From an uncultured Desulfovibrio sp. (GTDB lineage: Bacteria > Desulfobacterota > Desulfovibrionia > Desulfovibrionales > Desulfovibrionaceae): a stretch of DNA of 56,884 bases. The translations under genes were made by a program, and so were the position numbers. Below are positions 7,413-15,730 of the stretch, piece by piece. Location of the stretch: positions 1 through 56,884 of the forward strand of contig NZ_CALUWS010000013.1 in NCBI RefSeq assembly GCF_944324525.1. The letters run 5' to 3'. Position 1 is the first letter of the stretch, and each line of letters begins with the position of its first letter. Below the pieces are notes generated by a model. That model was not told the DNA's origin. It worked only from the letters and a program-made list of their open reading frames with translations, and ran no database searches.

Positions 7413-8827
7413 TCCGCCTCCTTGCCGGTCAGGCGTTGCAGCTCACGCACTACGCCCTGCATCAGGTCCATCGCCTCGTCGAGCAGGGCAAGGCATTCCT
7501 CGCCGCTCTCGACGGGGTCGGGCAGCTCGGTGGCGTCCACCAGCGCGGCGTCCCGGATCAGACCGAGGTCCAGACTGTCCCCCCGCGCCGCGATGGCCTC
7601 CCGGCTGAAGGCGCTCCAGCGTTCATCCCGCACGGCGTGGCGGTCCGGCGCGGCATAGGCCGCCTCAAAGGCGGCGAAGTGCTCCGGCCGGAGCGGGTTG
7701 GTCTTGCCGAACGAGGGCATATTGGTGCGCAGGTCATAAAACCAGACCTCGGCGGTATTGCCCCTGTCGCTCTGGCCGCGCGCAAAAAACAGCACATTGG
7801 TCTTGACGCCCTGGGCATAAAAGATGCCCGTGGGCAGGCGCAGGATGGTGTGCAGGTCGCATTTGTCCATGAGGTCCGCCCGGATGCGCGCGCCGTCGCC
7901 GTCGGCAAAGAGCACATTGTCCGGCAGCACCACGGCGGCCCGACCGCCGCGCCTGAGGCTGCGGTAGATATGTTGCAGGAAATTCAGCTGCTTGTTGCCG
8001 GTGGGAAAGGAAAAGTCGTCCCGGCTGGCCCGCTCGCCGCCCTTCTTGGTGCCGAAAGGCGGATTGGTCAGCACGAGGTCGTAGTCCTTGAGGTCCTTGC
8101 CCGCCGTGGACAGGGTGTCGGCAAGGCGTATCTCCCCTTGCAGGCCGTGCAGCATGGCATTCATGAGGGCAAGGCGGTGGGTGTCGTGCACCAGTTCGCA
8201 GCCGGTGAAGGCCTGCGTTTTCTGGAAAACGGCCTGCTCCTCGTCCAGATCGAAATAGTCGTCGGTACGCGCCTTGAGGTATCTGTCCGCGGCGATCATG
8301 AAACCGAAGGTGCCGCAGGCCGGGTCATTGCAGCGCTCCCCGACTCGCGGCTCCATAAGGCGCACCATCACGTCGATGAGCACGCGCGGGGTGAAATACT
8401 GGCCCGCGCCGGACTTCTTTTCATTGGCGTTCTTTTCCAGCAGGCCTTCATAAAGGTTGCCGAGGCCTTCCTCCTGCGCGGAATACCAGTCCAGCGCATC
8501 GATGCTGGTGATGATCTTTTCCAGATTCTTCGGCTCGTCGATGTTGGACACCGCGCCCTGATAGATCTCCCGCACGCGGCCCGTGCCGGTCTCGCCCAGC
8601 TCGGCAAGCGCCCGCTTGTACACATGCTTGAGCTCGACGCCGCTGCAGGCGGTCAGCGCATCCCAGCGGCAGGCGGCGGGGATGTCGTCTTCCCTGCCGG
8701 TCTCCTTGGCCATTTTCAGGAAGAGGAGATAGGTCAGCTCGGTAACGTACTGGTGGTAGGTAATGCCGTCATCCCGCAAAACATTGCAGAGGGTCCAGAG
8801 TTTGGCGACGATCTCCTGAGTGGTCAT
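7409..8827 (-). CDS. hsdM: Type I restriction-modification DNA methyltransferase subunit (M)
   Basis: 472 aa. The N-terminal HsdM_N helical domain (1-130) contains YEGLLEKNANEKKSGAGQYF, the hinge to the methylase core. S-adenosylmethionine motif DPACGTFGFM begins at 168 and the catalytic NPPF of N6-adenine methylases is at 255-258. With HsdS it protects host DNA; with HsdR it forms the restriction enzyme. The start overlaps the hsdR stop (ATGA), and its stop overlaps hsdS in the same way, giving a tight R-M-S operon. Composition matches the surrounding GC-rich DNA. No frame damage is seen. Confidence 0.95.
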   Translation of the reverse strand: MTTQEIVAKLWTLCNVLRDDGITYHQYVTELTYLLFLKMAKETGREDDIPAACRWDALTACSGVELKHVYKRALAELGETGTGRVREIYQGAVSNIDEPKNLEKIITSIDALDWYSAQEEGLGNLYEGLLEKNANEKKSGAGQYFTPRVLIDVMVRLMEPRVGERCNDPACGTFGFMIAADRYLKARTDDYFDLDEEQAVFQKTQAFTGCELVHDTHRLALMNAMLHGLQGEIRLADTLSTAGKDLKDYDLVLTNPPFGTKKGGERASRDDFSFPTGNKQLNFLQHIYRSLRRGGRAAVVLPDNVLFADGDGARIRADLMDKCDLHTILRLPTGIFYAQGVKTNVLFFARGQSDRGNTAEVWFYDLRTNMPSFGKTNPLRPEHFAAFEAAYAAPDRHAVRDERWSAFSREAIAARGDSLDLGLIRDAALVDATELPDPVESGEECLALLDEAMDLMQGVVRELQRLTGKEAE

Positions 8828-11800
8828 GCGGCAAGGCCTCCATCATCGTACAGATAGGCATTCAACTCGTTCACAAGGTTTTCCAGCTCATTGCGGAACA
8901 GCTTGTTCAGCGCCGCAAAGCCGCCCCTGTCGCGAAAGACGACGCTCTCGTCAAAGGTGCGCACGGACAGCACGGACTCGTTGAGCAGATATTTTTCCAT
9001 GCGGTCGATCCATTTTTTTTCGGCGGCGGAAAATTCGTGGGCCTGCTTCAGCCGGGCCACGGCGCGGCGGACGCGCTCCTCGTGGCCGAGCAGCTCCGCA
9101 TTGACGCCGTAACAGCGCACAAGGCCGATGATGTCCGCCGCAATGTCCGTATTGCTCATGCGGGACAGGGCGGAATTGAGCTGCCGGACGGTGAAGCCCT
9201 CCCGCCCCAGGGTCAGGCGCAGGCTCTTAAGGCTCTCGCGCGTGAGGTCGGCCGGGCGCGTGCAGATGAGGTTCATGGCCGCGATCTCGTCGCGGTGCTC
9301 CCGCACGAAACGGGCAAAGGATTCCAGATAGTCGGCGGGGCGCAGATGATCCTTGCCGTAGCCCTGCGTATGGCTGGTGAGCGCGTCCGGCGTATCGGAA
9401 AGGACGATGGGGCGGCTGCCCGTCCCGTCCGACGCCCGCAGAAGGGCCAGCGCATCCCGCCGGGCCAGCAGAAGGTCTCTGGCCTCCAGGGGCTGCGCCG
9501 TCCGCACGCGCCGGATGAGGGACTCCGGCGTGTCGCCGCAGAGGTCGGCAAACTGCTGCCGGGCCTCCTCCGGCAGGCGGCGCCTGCGGCGTTGCAGCAG
9601 GCCGAGGATCTGGCTGACCTGGCTCTGGATGTGTTCCGGCTCGTCCATGACCTCCAGCCCGTCCAGCAGCAGATCAAGGCTCGCCGAGGGATTGCTGACC
9701 ACCGGCCGCATGCTGGTGAGCGGCTCAAGGGCGCTGAACTGGCCTACGGCGTCGTAGACCTCGAAATGCGTTTTGCCGATGGCCGGGCACAGGCGGGTGG
9801 CGCGGCCGAGCATCTGCTCGAAGAGGATGCGCGACTTGACCCGCCGCAGGAAGACGAGGCGGGTGATCTCCGGCACGTCGATGCCGGTAGTGAGCAGGTC
9901 CACCGTGACGGCGATGCTGGGAAAGCTCTCGTTCCTGAAACGGCGGATGGCCGCATCGATGTTCTTGCGGTTGCCGATGCTGCCGGTGATCTTCATGACG
10001 GCATCCGTATCCACCAGCTCCTCGGCATAGATCTCCTTGAGGATGCGGACGATCATGTCCGCGTGACGGTCGTTGACGGCGTAAATGAGCGTCTTGCCGG
10101 AGGAGGCGTCCTCCGGGTCGATGCCCTTGGCGATCTCTTGCAGGATCTCCCGGTTGAAATGCTCGTTGATGACGGTGCGGTTGAACTCGTCCACCTCGAA
10201 GTCGAGTTCATCGTCCAGAAGGGCGGCGTTGGTGATCTCGCCGGTGGCGGGGTCGAAGAGGGCCACGGTATCGCCGGGCTTGTAGTGTATGCCCTGCTCG
10301 CTGAGGCGCGTGCTCAGCTGGTGCGGGGCGTCGTAATCCGCCAGAAAGCCGTCGATGACCGCCTCACGGTACGAGTAGGTGAACACGGGCGGCCCGAAAA
10401 TCTGCGTGGTCTGGAGCGCTGGCGTGGCCGTCAGGCCGATCTTGACCGCCTGGAAATAGTCGATGACCTCGCGGTATTTGCTCTGGTAGTCGCGCTGGTC
10501 GCGGTAGAGCTGCTCGCCGTCGGTCATTTCCCGGTCGAGGATGTAGCCCCGGTGGGCCTCATCGACGATGACAAGGTCGTAGTCGCTGACCGAGGGCATG
10601 CTGTCGCTGCCTTCGCCGTAGAGGATGCGCCTGACCATGCTCTGCACGGTGGCCACATGCACGCGGGTCTCCGTATCTATGCCCGTGTCCGTCAGGCCGC
10701 ATACGGAATAGATGCCGCTCAGCGGCTGGAGTTCCTCCAGCTTCACGTCCTTGAAGACGTCCAGCGCCTGCGTGCCCAGCGCGGTACGGTCCACAAGAAA
10801 AAGGATGCGCCGGAAACGTCCGCTCTTCAAAAAGCGGTACATCAGGCCCAGCACCGTCCGGGTCTTGCCCGTGCCCGTCGCCATGGCCAGCAGCAGCGCC
10901 TGCGCGCCCTCCATCACGGCCCGTTCGGCCGCCGCAATGGCGCGAAGCTGGTATTCACGCAGATTGAGGCCGTCTTTGTCGGTCAGGAAATCGGCGGGCA
11001 GGGCGGCAAGACGCTGGTTGCCCCGCTCGTCGTCCCGCGTGAGCAGCGCCTCCAGCCCGGCGGGGCTCATCCAGCCGTGCAGGGCACGCGGCACGCCGGC
11101 GGCCTGCCGCACGTCCTGAAACCAGATGCCGGACGTTTCCGCATACTGCCGGATATAGGGCCTGCCGTTGGCGGCAAAGAGGAAGGGAACGCGGAAACCC
11201 CGCCATTCCCCGATGACATGGGCCGCGTGTTCCGCGCGGATATGGCGGGCGTAGTCCTTGCACTGGTGGTCGAGCACGGCGGGGATGTCCTTGTGGCGGG
11301 CTTTGGCCTCGATGATCCCCACAAGGCGCGTCCCCACAAAGAGGGCGTAATCGGCATAGCCCCTGCCGCCCGCCTCGGCATCCGTGGGCCATTCGGCTAT
11401 GGCCAGATTGCGCCCGGCCTGCGGCCGCGCGCCGAGCGCGTAGCGCAGGCTCTCGGAATCGGCCTCCCAGCCCACCTTTCTGAGCTGCTCGTCGATGAGA
11501 TAGCGCGTTTCGGCCTCGGATATGCGGCGAGCGCCCGCGGCAGCGGCGGCACGTCGGCGGCGCACGTCTTCCGGCTCGGCGGCGTTGCGCGCGGCATGGG
11601 CGACGGCCTGTTCCGCCAGTTCCGCATCCTGCCCGGCTTTGCCGCCGTCTTCCTGCCGGGCGTCGTCCGTCGCGGCGGGCGCTACAAAAGCTTCCGGCCG
11701 GGAGGTCTCGTCGCCGTAGGTCTGGGAGAACCAGCCGCACAGGCTGTGCGCGATCTGCAGGAGGACGCGCGTCTTTTCCGGGGAAAAGGGGCCGCCCTCA

Positions 11801-12084
11801 TGCGCCGCCCTGTTGCGCTCCTTGCGCAGCAGATGAAAGGCCGCGGCCACGTCGGAGGGCAGCACGTCCCGTTGCTGCAAAATAGCGATGCGCGTCGCCG
11901 CGTCGCAGCGTTCGGGCAAGGGAATATGATCCTGCGCGCACATGACCCGGATCATGCCCTCACACAGCAGGCCCGTCTTCATCAGGCAGGATTGCGGGTC
12001 CGAATGCAGATAGCGTTCGGCCAGCATGCCGAGCTCGGCCAGCTCGGGAAAGCGTGCCCGCAAAAAGGCGAAATTGGATGCCAT
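8824..12084 (-). CDS. hsdR: Type I restriction endonuclease subunit (R)
   Basis: 1086 aa from the ATG at 12084, which has GGGAGAGG upstream; the frame extends 25 codons further without a site. N-terminal DUF4145-like domain (1-125), then the HsdR nuclease domain with Asp245 and EAK (259-261) as the PD-(D/E)xK core. The superfamily 2 translocase follows: Walker A ATGTGKT (402-408), DEAH (508-511) and TGIDVPEI later, then the C-terminal helical region that holds the M subunits (EcoEI/R_C type). It cuts and translocates foreign DNA lacking the matching methylation. First gene of the minus-strand operon hsdR-hsdM-hsdS, divergent from the AraC gene across 197 bp. R-first order suggests that hsdM and hsdS come from the same transcript. 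Appears intact. Confidence 0.95.
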   Translation of the reverse strand: MASNFAFLRARFPELAELGMLAERYLHSDPQSCLMKTGLLCEGMIRVMCAQDHIPLPERCDAATRIAILQQRDVLPSDVAAAFHLLRKERNRAAHEGGPFSPEKTRVLLQIAHSLCGWFSQTYGDETSRPEAFVAPAATDDARQEDGGKAGQDAELAEQAVAHAARNAAEPEDVRRRRAAAAAGARRISEAETRYLIDEQLRKVGWEADSESLRYALGARPQAGRNLAIAEWPTDAEAGGRGYADYALFVGTRLVGIIEAKARHKDIPAVLDHQCKDYARHIRAEHAAHVIGEWRGFRVPFLFAANGRPYIRQYAETSGIWFQDVRQAAGVPRALHGWMSPAGLEALLTRDDERGNQRLAALPADFLTDKDGLNLREYQLRAIAAAERAVMEGAQALLLAMATGTGKTRTVLGLMYRFLKSGRFRRILFLVDRTALGTQALDVFKDVKLEELQPLSGIYSVCGLTDTGIDTETRVHVATVQSMVRRILYGEGSDSMPSVSDYDLVIVDEAHRGYILDREMTDGEQLYRDQRDYQSKYREVIDYFQAVKIGLTATPALQTTQIFGPPVFTYSYREAVIDGFLADYDAPHQLSTRLSEQGIHYKPGDTVALFDPATGEITNAALLDDELDFEVDEFNRTVINEHFNREILQEIAKGIDPEDASSGKTLIYAVNDRHADMIVRILKEIYAEELVDTDAVMKITGSIGNRKNIDAAIRRFRNESFPSIAVTVDLLTTGIDVPEITRLVFLRRVKSRILFEQMLGRATRLCPAIGKTHFEVYDAVGQFSALEPLTSMRPVVSNPSASLDLLLDGLEVMDEPEHIQSQVSQILGLLQRRRRRLPEEARQQFADLCGDTPESLIRRVRTAQPLEARDLLLARRDALALLRASDGTGSRPIVLSDTPDALTSHTQGYGKDHLRPADYLESFARFVREHRDEIAAMNLICTRPADLTRESLKSLRLTLGREGFTVRQLNSALSRMSNTDIAADIIGLVRCYGVNAELLGHEERVRRAVARLKQAHEFSAAEKKWIDRMEKYLLNESVLSVRTFDESVVFRDRGGFAALNKLFRNELENLVNELNAYLYDDGGLAA

Positions 12085-12281
12085 ATCCTCTCCCTCGGAA
12101 AAAAGCTCTGCCGGGCAGGCGCGAACGCGCGGCGCAGCTTCCCGCCCGCCGTGCGGCATGACCGCGCAAAAACCGATGCTGTCAGTCTATATCGTTTCCG
12201 GCAAAAAGGCAAAGCGGGCCGCCTCCCCCGACGTTGCGGCGCGGCGCGGAAAGGCATACGCTGGACGACGGGAGGCATGCC
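12085..12281. promoter_or_regulatory. Divergent control region between hsdR and the AraC gene
   Basis: 197 bp with start codons facing away on both sides. The segment 12193-12262 (CCGGCAAAAAGGCAAAGCGGGCCGCC...) has element A-like words but no full copy. GATATAGAC near 12186-12194 (minus strand) could be the hsdR -10 region. The AraC-type operator word GATCAGGCAA is not present here. Confidence 0.4.
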
Positions 12282-13193
12282 ATGACTGATGACGGACAGG
12301 CGCTCATCAACGAGCTCAACGAACGGCTGAAAGAGATCCTGCTACGGCATGTGCCGCGTCCCGCGGTGCTGCCCGGGCCTGTTGACGGGGTGTTCCTCGT
12401 CCGGCGGGAAGCCGTCAACTGTTCGGAAAGCTGCTTCACGCGGCCGCTGGCCTCGCTGATCGTGCAGGGCGGCAAGAAAGCCGTGCTCGGGTCGCGGGAA
12501 TACACGATCCACGCCAATCAGTGTCTGCTTGCCGCGGTGGACATGCCGAGCCTCTCCCATGCCGTGGACCCCACGCCGGAACGGCCCTTCCTTTCCCTCT
12601 TCTTTTATCTGGACAGGCAGATGCTCGGGGAGCTCATCATGGCGATGACGCCGGAAGAGCGCGCGGCGGGCGTGGACGACAGCGGGGTGGCCGTGGCCGA
12701 TGCCGACCCGGATCTCATGGAAAGCGTGCTGCGGCTCGCCGAACTGCTGGACAAGCCCCGGCAGATCGCCGTGCGGGCCCCGCTCATCCTGCGCGAGCTG
12801 CACTACCTGCTGCTGGCCGGGCCGCAGGGCGGCATTTTGCGGGGACTGTACGCGCATGGCGCGCAGAACGGCCAGATCCTGCAGGCCATCGCCCTCATGC
12901 GGCGGAACATGACGAGGCCCCTGCGCATGGACGCGCTGGCACGGCAGGTCTGCATGTCCGTCTCAAGCCTGCACCGGCATTTCAAGAGCATCACCGGCCT
13001 GAGCCCCCTGCAATATCACAAGCAGCTCCGCCTTTACGAGGCGCAGCGCCTGATGCTGGTGGAAAACGAACGCGCGGCCAGCGCGGCCCTCTCGGTGGGT
13101 TACGAAAGCGTGACCCAGTTCACCCGCGAATACAAGCGCATGTTTGGCGAGCCGCCGCACCGGGACATCAGCAGACGGCGCTGTCCGGCGTAG
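12282..13193 (+). CDS. AraC-family regulator with AraC_N domain (YqhC-like)
   Basis: 303 aa; start at 12282 with GGGAGG 6 nt upstream. The N-terminal half is the AraC_N type: LIVQGGKKAVLGSREYTI, then SHAVDPTPERPFLSLFFYLD. It ends in two helix-turn-helix units, MDALARQVCMSVSSLHRHFKSITGLSPLQY and AALSVGYESVTQFTREYKRMFG (cited by key parts). AraC_N proteins such as E. coli YqhC sense reactive carbonyls and activate aldehyde or ketone reductases. The gene lies beside three aldo/keto reductases, an SDR and a cupin; three of their promoters share an operator at activator distance. It is therefore the best candidate for the activator of that regulon, though no binding is shown. Family very sure; target and ligand inferred. 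Confidence 0.92.
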   Translation: MTDDGQALINELNERLKEILLRHVPRPAVLPGPVDGVFLVRREAVNCSESCFTRPLASLIVQGGKKAVLGSREYTIHANQCLLAAVDMPSLSHAVDPTPERPFLSLFFYLDRQMLGELIMAMTPEERAAGVDDSGVAVADADPDLMESVLRLAELLDKPRQIAVRAPLILRELHYLLLAGPQGGILRGLYAHGAQNGQILQAIALMRRNMTRPLRMDALARQVCMSVSSLHRHFKSITGLSPLQYHKQLRLYEAQRLMLVENERAASAALSVGYESVTQFTREYKRMFGEPPHRDISRRRCPA

Positions 13194-13211
13194 GGGGTAT
13201 TGACGCTATTC

Positions 13212-13329
13212 GCTGCCTGTTTGGGGGGAAGGGGAACCCCATCCCTTCCCCAGCGCGCTTTTACCGAGAGAAGCGTCGGAGATATGCGGCGCCCCGCCCC
13301 AAAGGCAAGCGGGGTGGCATCTTATCCAT
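13212..13329 (+). repeat. Element B copy
   Basis: GGGGGGAAGGGGAACCCC joins directly to ATCCCTTCCCCAGCGCGCTTTTACCG, then AAGCGTCGGAG...CCCCAAAGGCAAGCGGGG. These blocks occur in the same order in the inverted copy at 19113-19345. The AT-rich tail is replaced here by element A copy 4. Confidence 0.6.
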
Positions 13330-13470
13330 GAGAGCATTTTCTCTCTGATACGCTTGGCGTTTACAGCCATACGGCCTGTCGCTTCGCGGAAAAACGTGCT
13401 TTTTCCCCCTGGTTTGGGCCGGGCGGCGCTGTGCCGCCTTGCGTGCTGTCTTTCTTAAAGACAACATGTT
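13330..13470 (+). repeat. Element A copy 4
   Basis: Opens GAGAGCATTTTCTC, has GCGGAAAAACGTGCTTTTTCC and GGGCGGCGCTGTGCCGCC, and ends TGTCTTT-CTT-AAAGACA. The terminal stem uses GTC/GAC where other copies use GCC/GGC. It lies between the AraC gene and the cyclophilin-like gene. Confidence 0.7.
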
Positions 13471-13534
13471 AAAATAATTTGTAAAATTGTGAAAGTGCGT
13501 CCTGGAGAGGCTTCTCCCGCCAACATGCGCTCAG

Positions 13535-13568
13535 AAAAAAGGCGGACCTGCGGACAGGTTCGCCTTTT
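13535..13568 (-). terminator. Terminator between the AraC and cyclophilin-like genes
   Basis: AAAAGGCGGACCTG (13537-13550) pairs with CAGGTTCGCCTTTT (13555-13568) over a 4-base loop with a single wobble. On the minus strand it ends in six T, 17 bp past the cyclophilin-like stop. The flanking A and T runs allow it to act on the AraC transcript too. Confidence 0.8.
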
Positions 13569-13584
13569 GCTACGTTTGCGGCCT

Positions 13585-14085
13585 TTACTGGCCTTCTCCC
13601 TGCCGGGGGATCGGCTCCATCTGGACGGGGACATCGTCAGGGATGCCCGCAAGGTGCTGCATCCCGCTGATTATCCGACCCAGCGGCACAAGCCCTTCGG
13701 AGTGCCGGAAGTCCCGGTAAAAAATGGCCAGATTGCCCCACGGGGCATAATAGGCGAACGTGCCGGCCGCCGGGTCGCAACTGGACGGGGAGCCTTTCGT
13801 TTGCAGCTTTTTCGGCAGATAGCCTATCTTTTCCGTCTTGTTGTAGTCCTCCAGCGTCAGCCGCAGGGGCAGCATGGCGTAAAAATCCCGGCTGGCGGGA
13901 TGATCGTCCAGCTGGACGATGGCCTCCCCGCCGTCGAAGCTCAGACGCACGCGCAGACTCTCGCCGTCCTGATGCGCTGCGGCGGGCGAGGCGGAGAGCC
14001 GTTCGTTCGGCGTGCCCGCCGTGGCCACGGCGGCAAGGCTGAGAAGGAGCAGGGCGGTAGGAAGGATGTGCTTCAGGGTGTTCAT
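13585..14085 (-). CDS. Exported cyclophilin-like fold protein
   Basis: 166 aa with a Sec signal (TALLLLSLAAVATAG, cleavage near 22-24). The mature part matches the small bacterial cyclophilin_like family: an N-terminal strand VRLSFDGGEAIVQLDDHPASRDFYAMLPLRLTLEDY and a central SSCDPAAGTFAYYAPWGNLAIFYRDF, named here by key words (DDHPAS, PLxLxxxDY, PxxGxxxYYxPWGNLxIFY). This family commonly sits beside flavodoxins and aldo/keto reductases. Prolyl isomerase activity is not established for it; the function is unknown. 198 bp separate it from the upstream ferredoxin-fused reductase, and that gap is filled by element A copy 5. It ends at the terminator at 13535. Confidence 0.85.
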   Translation of the reverse strand: MNTLKHILPTALLLLSLAAVATAGTPNERLSASPAAAHQDGESLRVRLSFDGGEAIVQLDDHPASRDFYAMLPLRLTLEDYNKTEKIGYLPKKLQTKGSPSSCDPAAGTFAYYAPWGNLAIFYRDFRHSEGLVPLGRIISGMQHLAGIPDDVPVQMEPIPRQGEGQ

Positions 14086-14131
14086 GGCGTTTTCCGGGGT
14101 TGTGGTTGGGGATGAGGGCCGGTCTGTCCTC

Positions 14132-14280
14132 AGAGCGTTTCACCTTTGAAAAAAGGTGAAACACGAGGCAGCGGCACAGCGCAGCCCGGCCAAAAGTGAG
14201 CGGAAAAACCGCGTTTTTTCCGCGAAACGCCAGGCCGTATGGTTTGAAAGGCCAAGCGTTTCAAACGGAAAATACTCTCA
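14132..14280 (-). repeat. Element A copy 5 (inverted)
   Basis: Starts AGAGCGTTTC, with GTTTCACCTTT-GAAA-AAAGGTGAAAC, an 11-bp perfect hairpin with a GAAA loop. GCGGAAAAA-CCGCG-TTTTTTCCGC follows, and it closes AATACTCTC 3 bp from the stop codon of the ferredoxin-fused aldo/keto reductase. Inverted relative to copies 1-4 and 6. Confidence 0.75.
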
Positions 14281-14283
14281 GGT

Positions 14284-15570
14284 TCAGAGGCGCAGCTCGC
14301 GCCGCACACGCTTCAGCTCCGCGGGGATGTCGATCCCCTGCGGGCACTTGGGCAGGCACTGCCCGCACTGGTCGCAGGCCTGCGGCCCATCGCCGCGCTG
14401 GATGGGCGACATGGAATAGCGTATCAGGCGATGGGCGCGGGCCATGTCGCCATCGGCCTTGTACTGGTTGAAGACCATGTTGAACAGGTAGCCTATGGCC
14501 ACATTGCGGGGACAGGGGATACAGTTGTAGCAGCCGGTGCAGGGGATGGCTCCGTCAAAGGAACGGTACCGCCGCGCGGCGCGTCCGATGACGGCCACCT
14601 CTTCCGCGCTCAGCATGCCCGGCGCGGAACGGGACGCATAGGCCAGATTATCCATCACGTTCTGCATGCTGCCCATGCCGCTGAGCACCACGCTCACTTC
14701 AGGCATGTTCCACAGATAATCCAGCGCCCATTCCACCGGGGAACGCTTGCGCTCCGCCGCGTCGAAGATTTGCTGGACTTCCGGCGGCGGCGTGACGAGG
14801 AAGCCGTTACGCAGAGGCTCCATGATGGAAACGCCCATGCCGTGCGCGGCGGCGTACTTGAGGCTGACGAGCCCCGCCTCGTGTTCCGTGTCCAGATAGT
14901 TCTGCTGGATGAGGCAGAAATCCCAGTCCGCATTGGCGTCCACGATCTTTTTGAACAGGGTGACGTTGTCGTGGAAGGAAAAGCCGGAAAAGCGTATCTT
15001 GCCCTGCGCCTTGAGACGTTCCATCTTCTCGATGAGCCGGAACGGGACGACCTTTTCTTTCCATCCCCGGTGCATGATCATATGGATGTGATAAAAGTCG
15101 ATGACGTCCGTTTGCAGGCGGCGGCGCGATTCATCGAAAAAACGTTCAAAGTCTTCCGGGCGTTCCATGATCCACCAGGGCGACTTGGAAGTAAGATAGA
15201 CCCTGTCCCGATAGCCTCCGGCCAGCGCCTTGCCGGTGACGGTCTCGCTCTGCCCGTCAAGATAGACGTAGCCGGTATCCACATAGTTCAGGCCCTGATC
15301 GACGGCATGGCGCACCATGCGGATGACCTGCGCTTCGTCCACGGTCTTGCCGTCGGCAAGCATGGGCAGGCGCAGCATGCCGAAGCCCAGTGCCGAGACG
15401 CTGACGCCGGTCAGTCCGTGCGGACGGTAGCGCATGCCGGGCTGATGATTGCGGATATCCGCCGGTTGCTGGGCCGCCGCCCAAACAGCCGAGAGCGGGG
15501 CTGACGCGCCGATCACGCCCCCGCCTGCCGCCAGAGTCGCCGTCCCCTTGAGGAATGTGCGTCGATCCAT
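14284..15570 (-). CDS. Tat-exported aldo/keto reductase with C-terminal 2[4Fe-4S] ferredoxin domain
   Basis: 428 aa from the ATG at 15570 (CGGAGG upstream). A Tat signal (MDRRTFLKGTATLAAGGG) is followed by an aldo/keto reductase barrel of the COG1453 type. It has VDTGYVY (Asp, Tyr), LTSKSPWW (Lys) and FYHIHM (His) as the catalytic set. The last 100 residues carry two cluster motifs: CTGCYNCIPCP and CDQCGQCLPKCP. The barrel should use NAD(P)H or another donor to reduce or oxidise a carbonyl, with electrons passing to the clusters. Export with the Tat system means the cofactor is loaded before transport. The neighbours (flavodoxin, SDR, two AKRs, CMD) point to an unassigned carbonyl or aromatic substrate. 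Element A copies flank the gene on both sides. Confidence 0.9.
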   Translation of the reverse strand: MDRRTFLKGTATLAAGGGVIGASAPLSAVWAAAQQPADIRNHQPGMRYRPHGLTGVSVSALGFGMLRLPMLADGKTVDEAQVIRMVRHAVDQGLNYVDTGYVYLDGQSETVTGKALAGGYRDRVYLTSKSPWWIMERPEDFERFFDESRRRLQTDVIDFYHIHMIMHRGWKEKVVPFRLIEKMERLKAQGKIRFSGFSFHDNVTLFKKIVDANADWDFCLIQQNYLDTEHEAGLVSLKYAAAHGMGVSIMEPLRNGFLVTPPPEVQQIFDAAERKRSPVEWALDYLWNMPEVSVVLSGMGSMQNVMDNLAYASRSAPGMLSAEEVAVIGRAARRYRSFDGAIPCTGCYNCIPCPRNVAIGYLFNMVFNQYKADGDMARAHRLIRYSMSPIQRGDGPQACDQCGQCLPKCPQGIDIPAELKRVRRELRL

Positions 15571-15585
15571 GTGTCGCCTCCGTAT

Positions 15586-15730
15586 GAGCGCATTTTGCGT
15601 TTGAAACGCTCTGTGTTTCAAAGCTACGGCCTGGCGTTTCGCGGAAAAAAACGCGGTTTTTCCGCTTACTTTTGGCCGGGCGGCACTGTACCGCCTCGTG
15701 TTTTGCCTTTTTTCAAAGGCAAAACGCTCT
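15586..15730 (+). repeat. Element A copy 6 (best-formed)
   Basis: Modules in order: GCGTTTGAAACGC...TGTTTCAAAGC, GCGGAAAAA-AACGCGG-TTTTTCCGC, GGCGG-CACTGTA-CCGCC, GTTTTGCCTTT-TTTC-AAAGGCAAAAC. The last stem is 11 bp and perfect. The element overlaps the last base pairs of the DUF6282-like gene's stop codon and ends 16 bp before the next start codon. Confidence 0.8.

Larger units (their letters stand above)
13194..13584. other. Convergent intergenic region with two repeats and a terminator
   Basis: Holds an element B copy (13212-13329), element A copy 4 (13330-13470), an AT-rich stretch resembling the element B tail (GTTAAAATAATTTGTAAAATTG, 13469-13490, given here for position only) and the terminator at 13535-13568. 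No gene is seen. Confidence 0.6.

Noticed and set aside
9037-12285. 1082-codon open frame antisense to hsdR (first locus)
   Set aside because: GC-rich shadow. The opposite strand encodes an R subunit with all motifs; this frame has no ribosome site and no family likeness.
4190-15730. Element A as a CRISPR array
   Set aside because: Copies are dispersed, about 140 bp, in both directions and without regular spacers.
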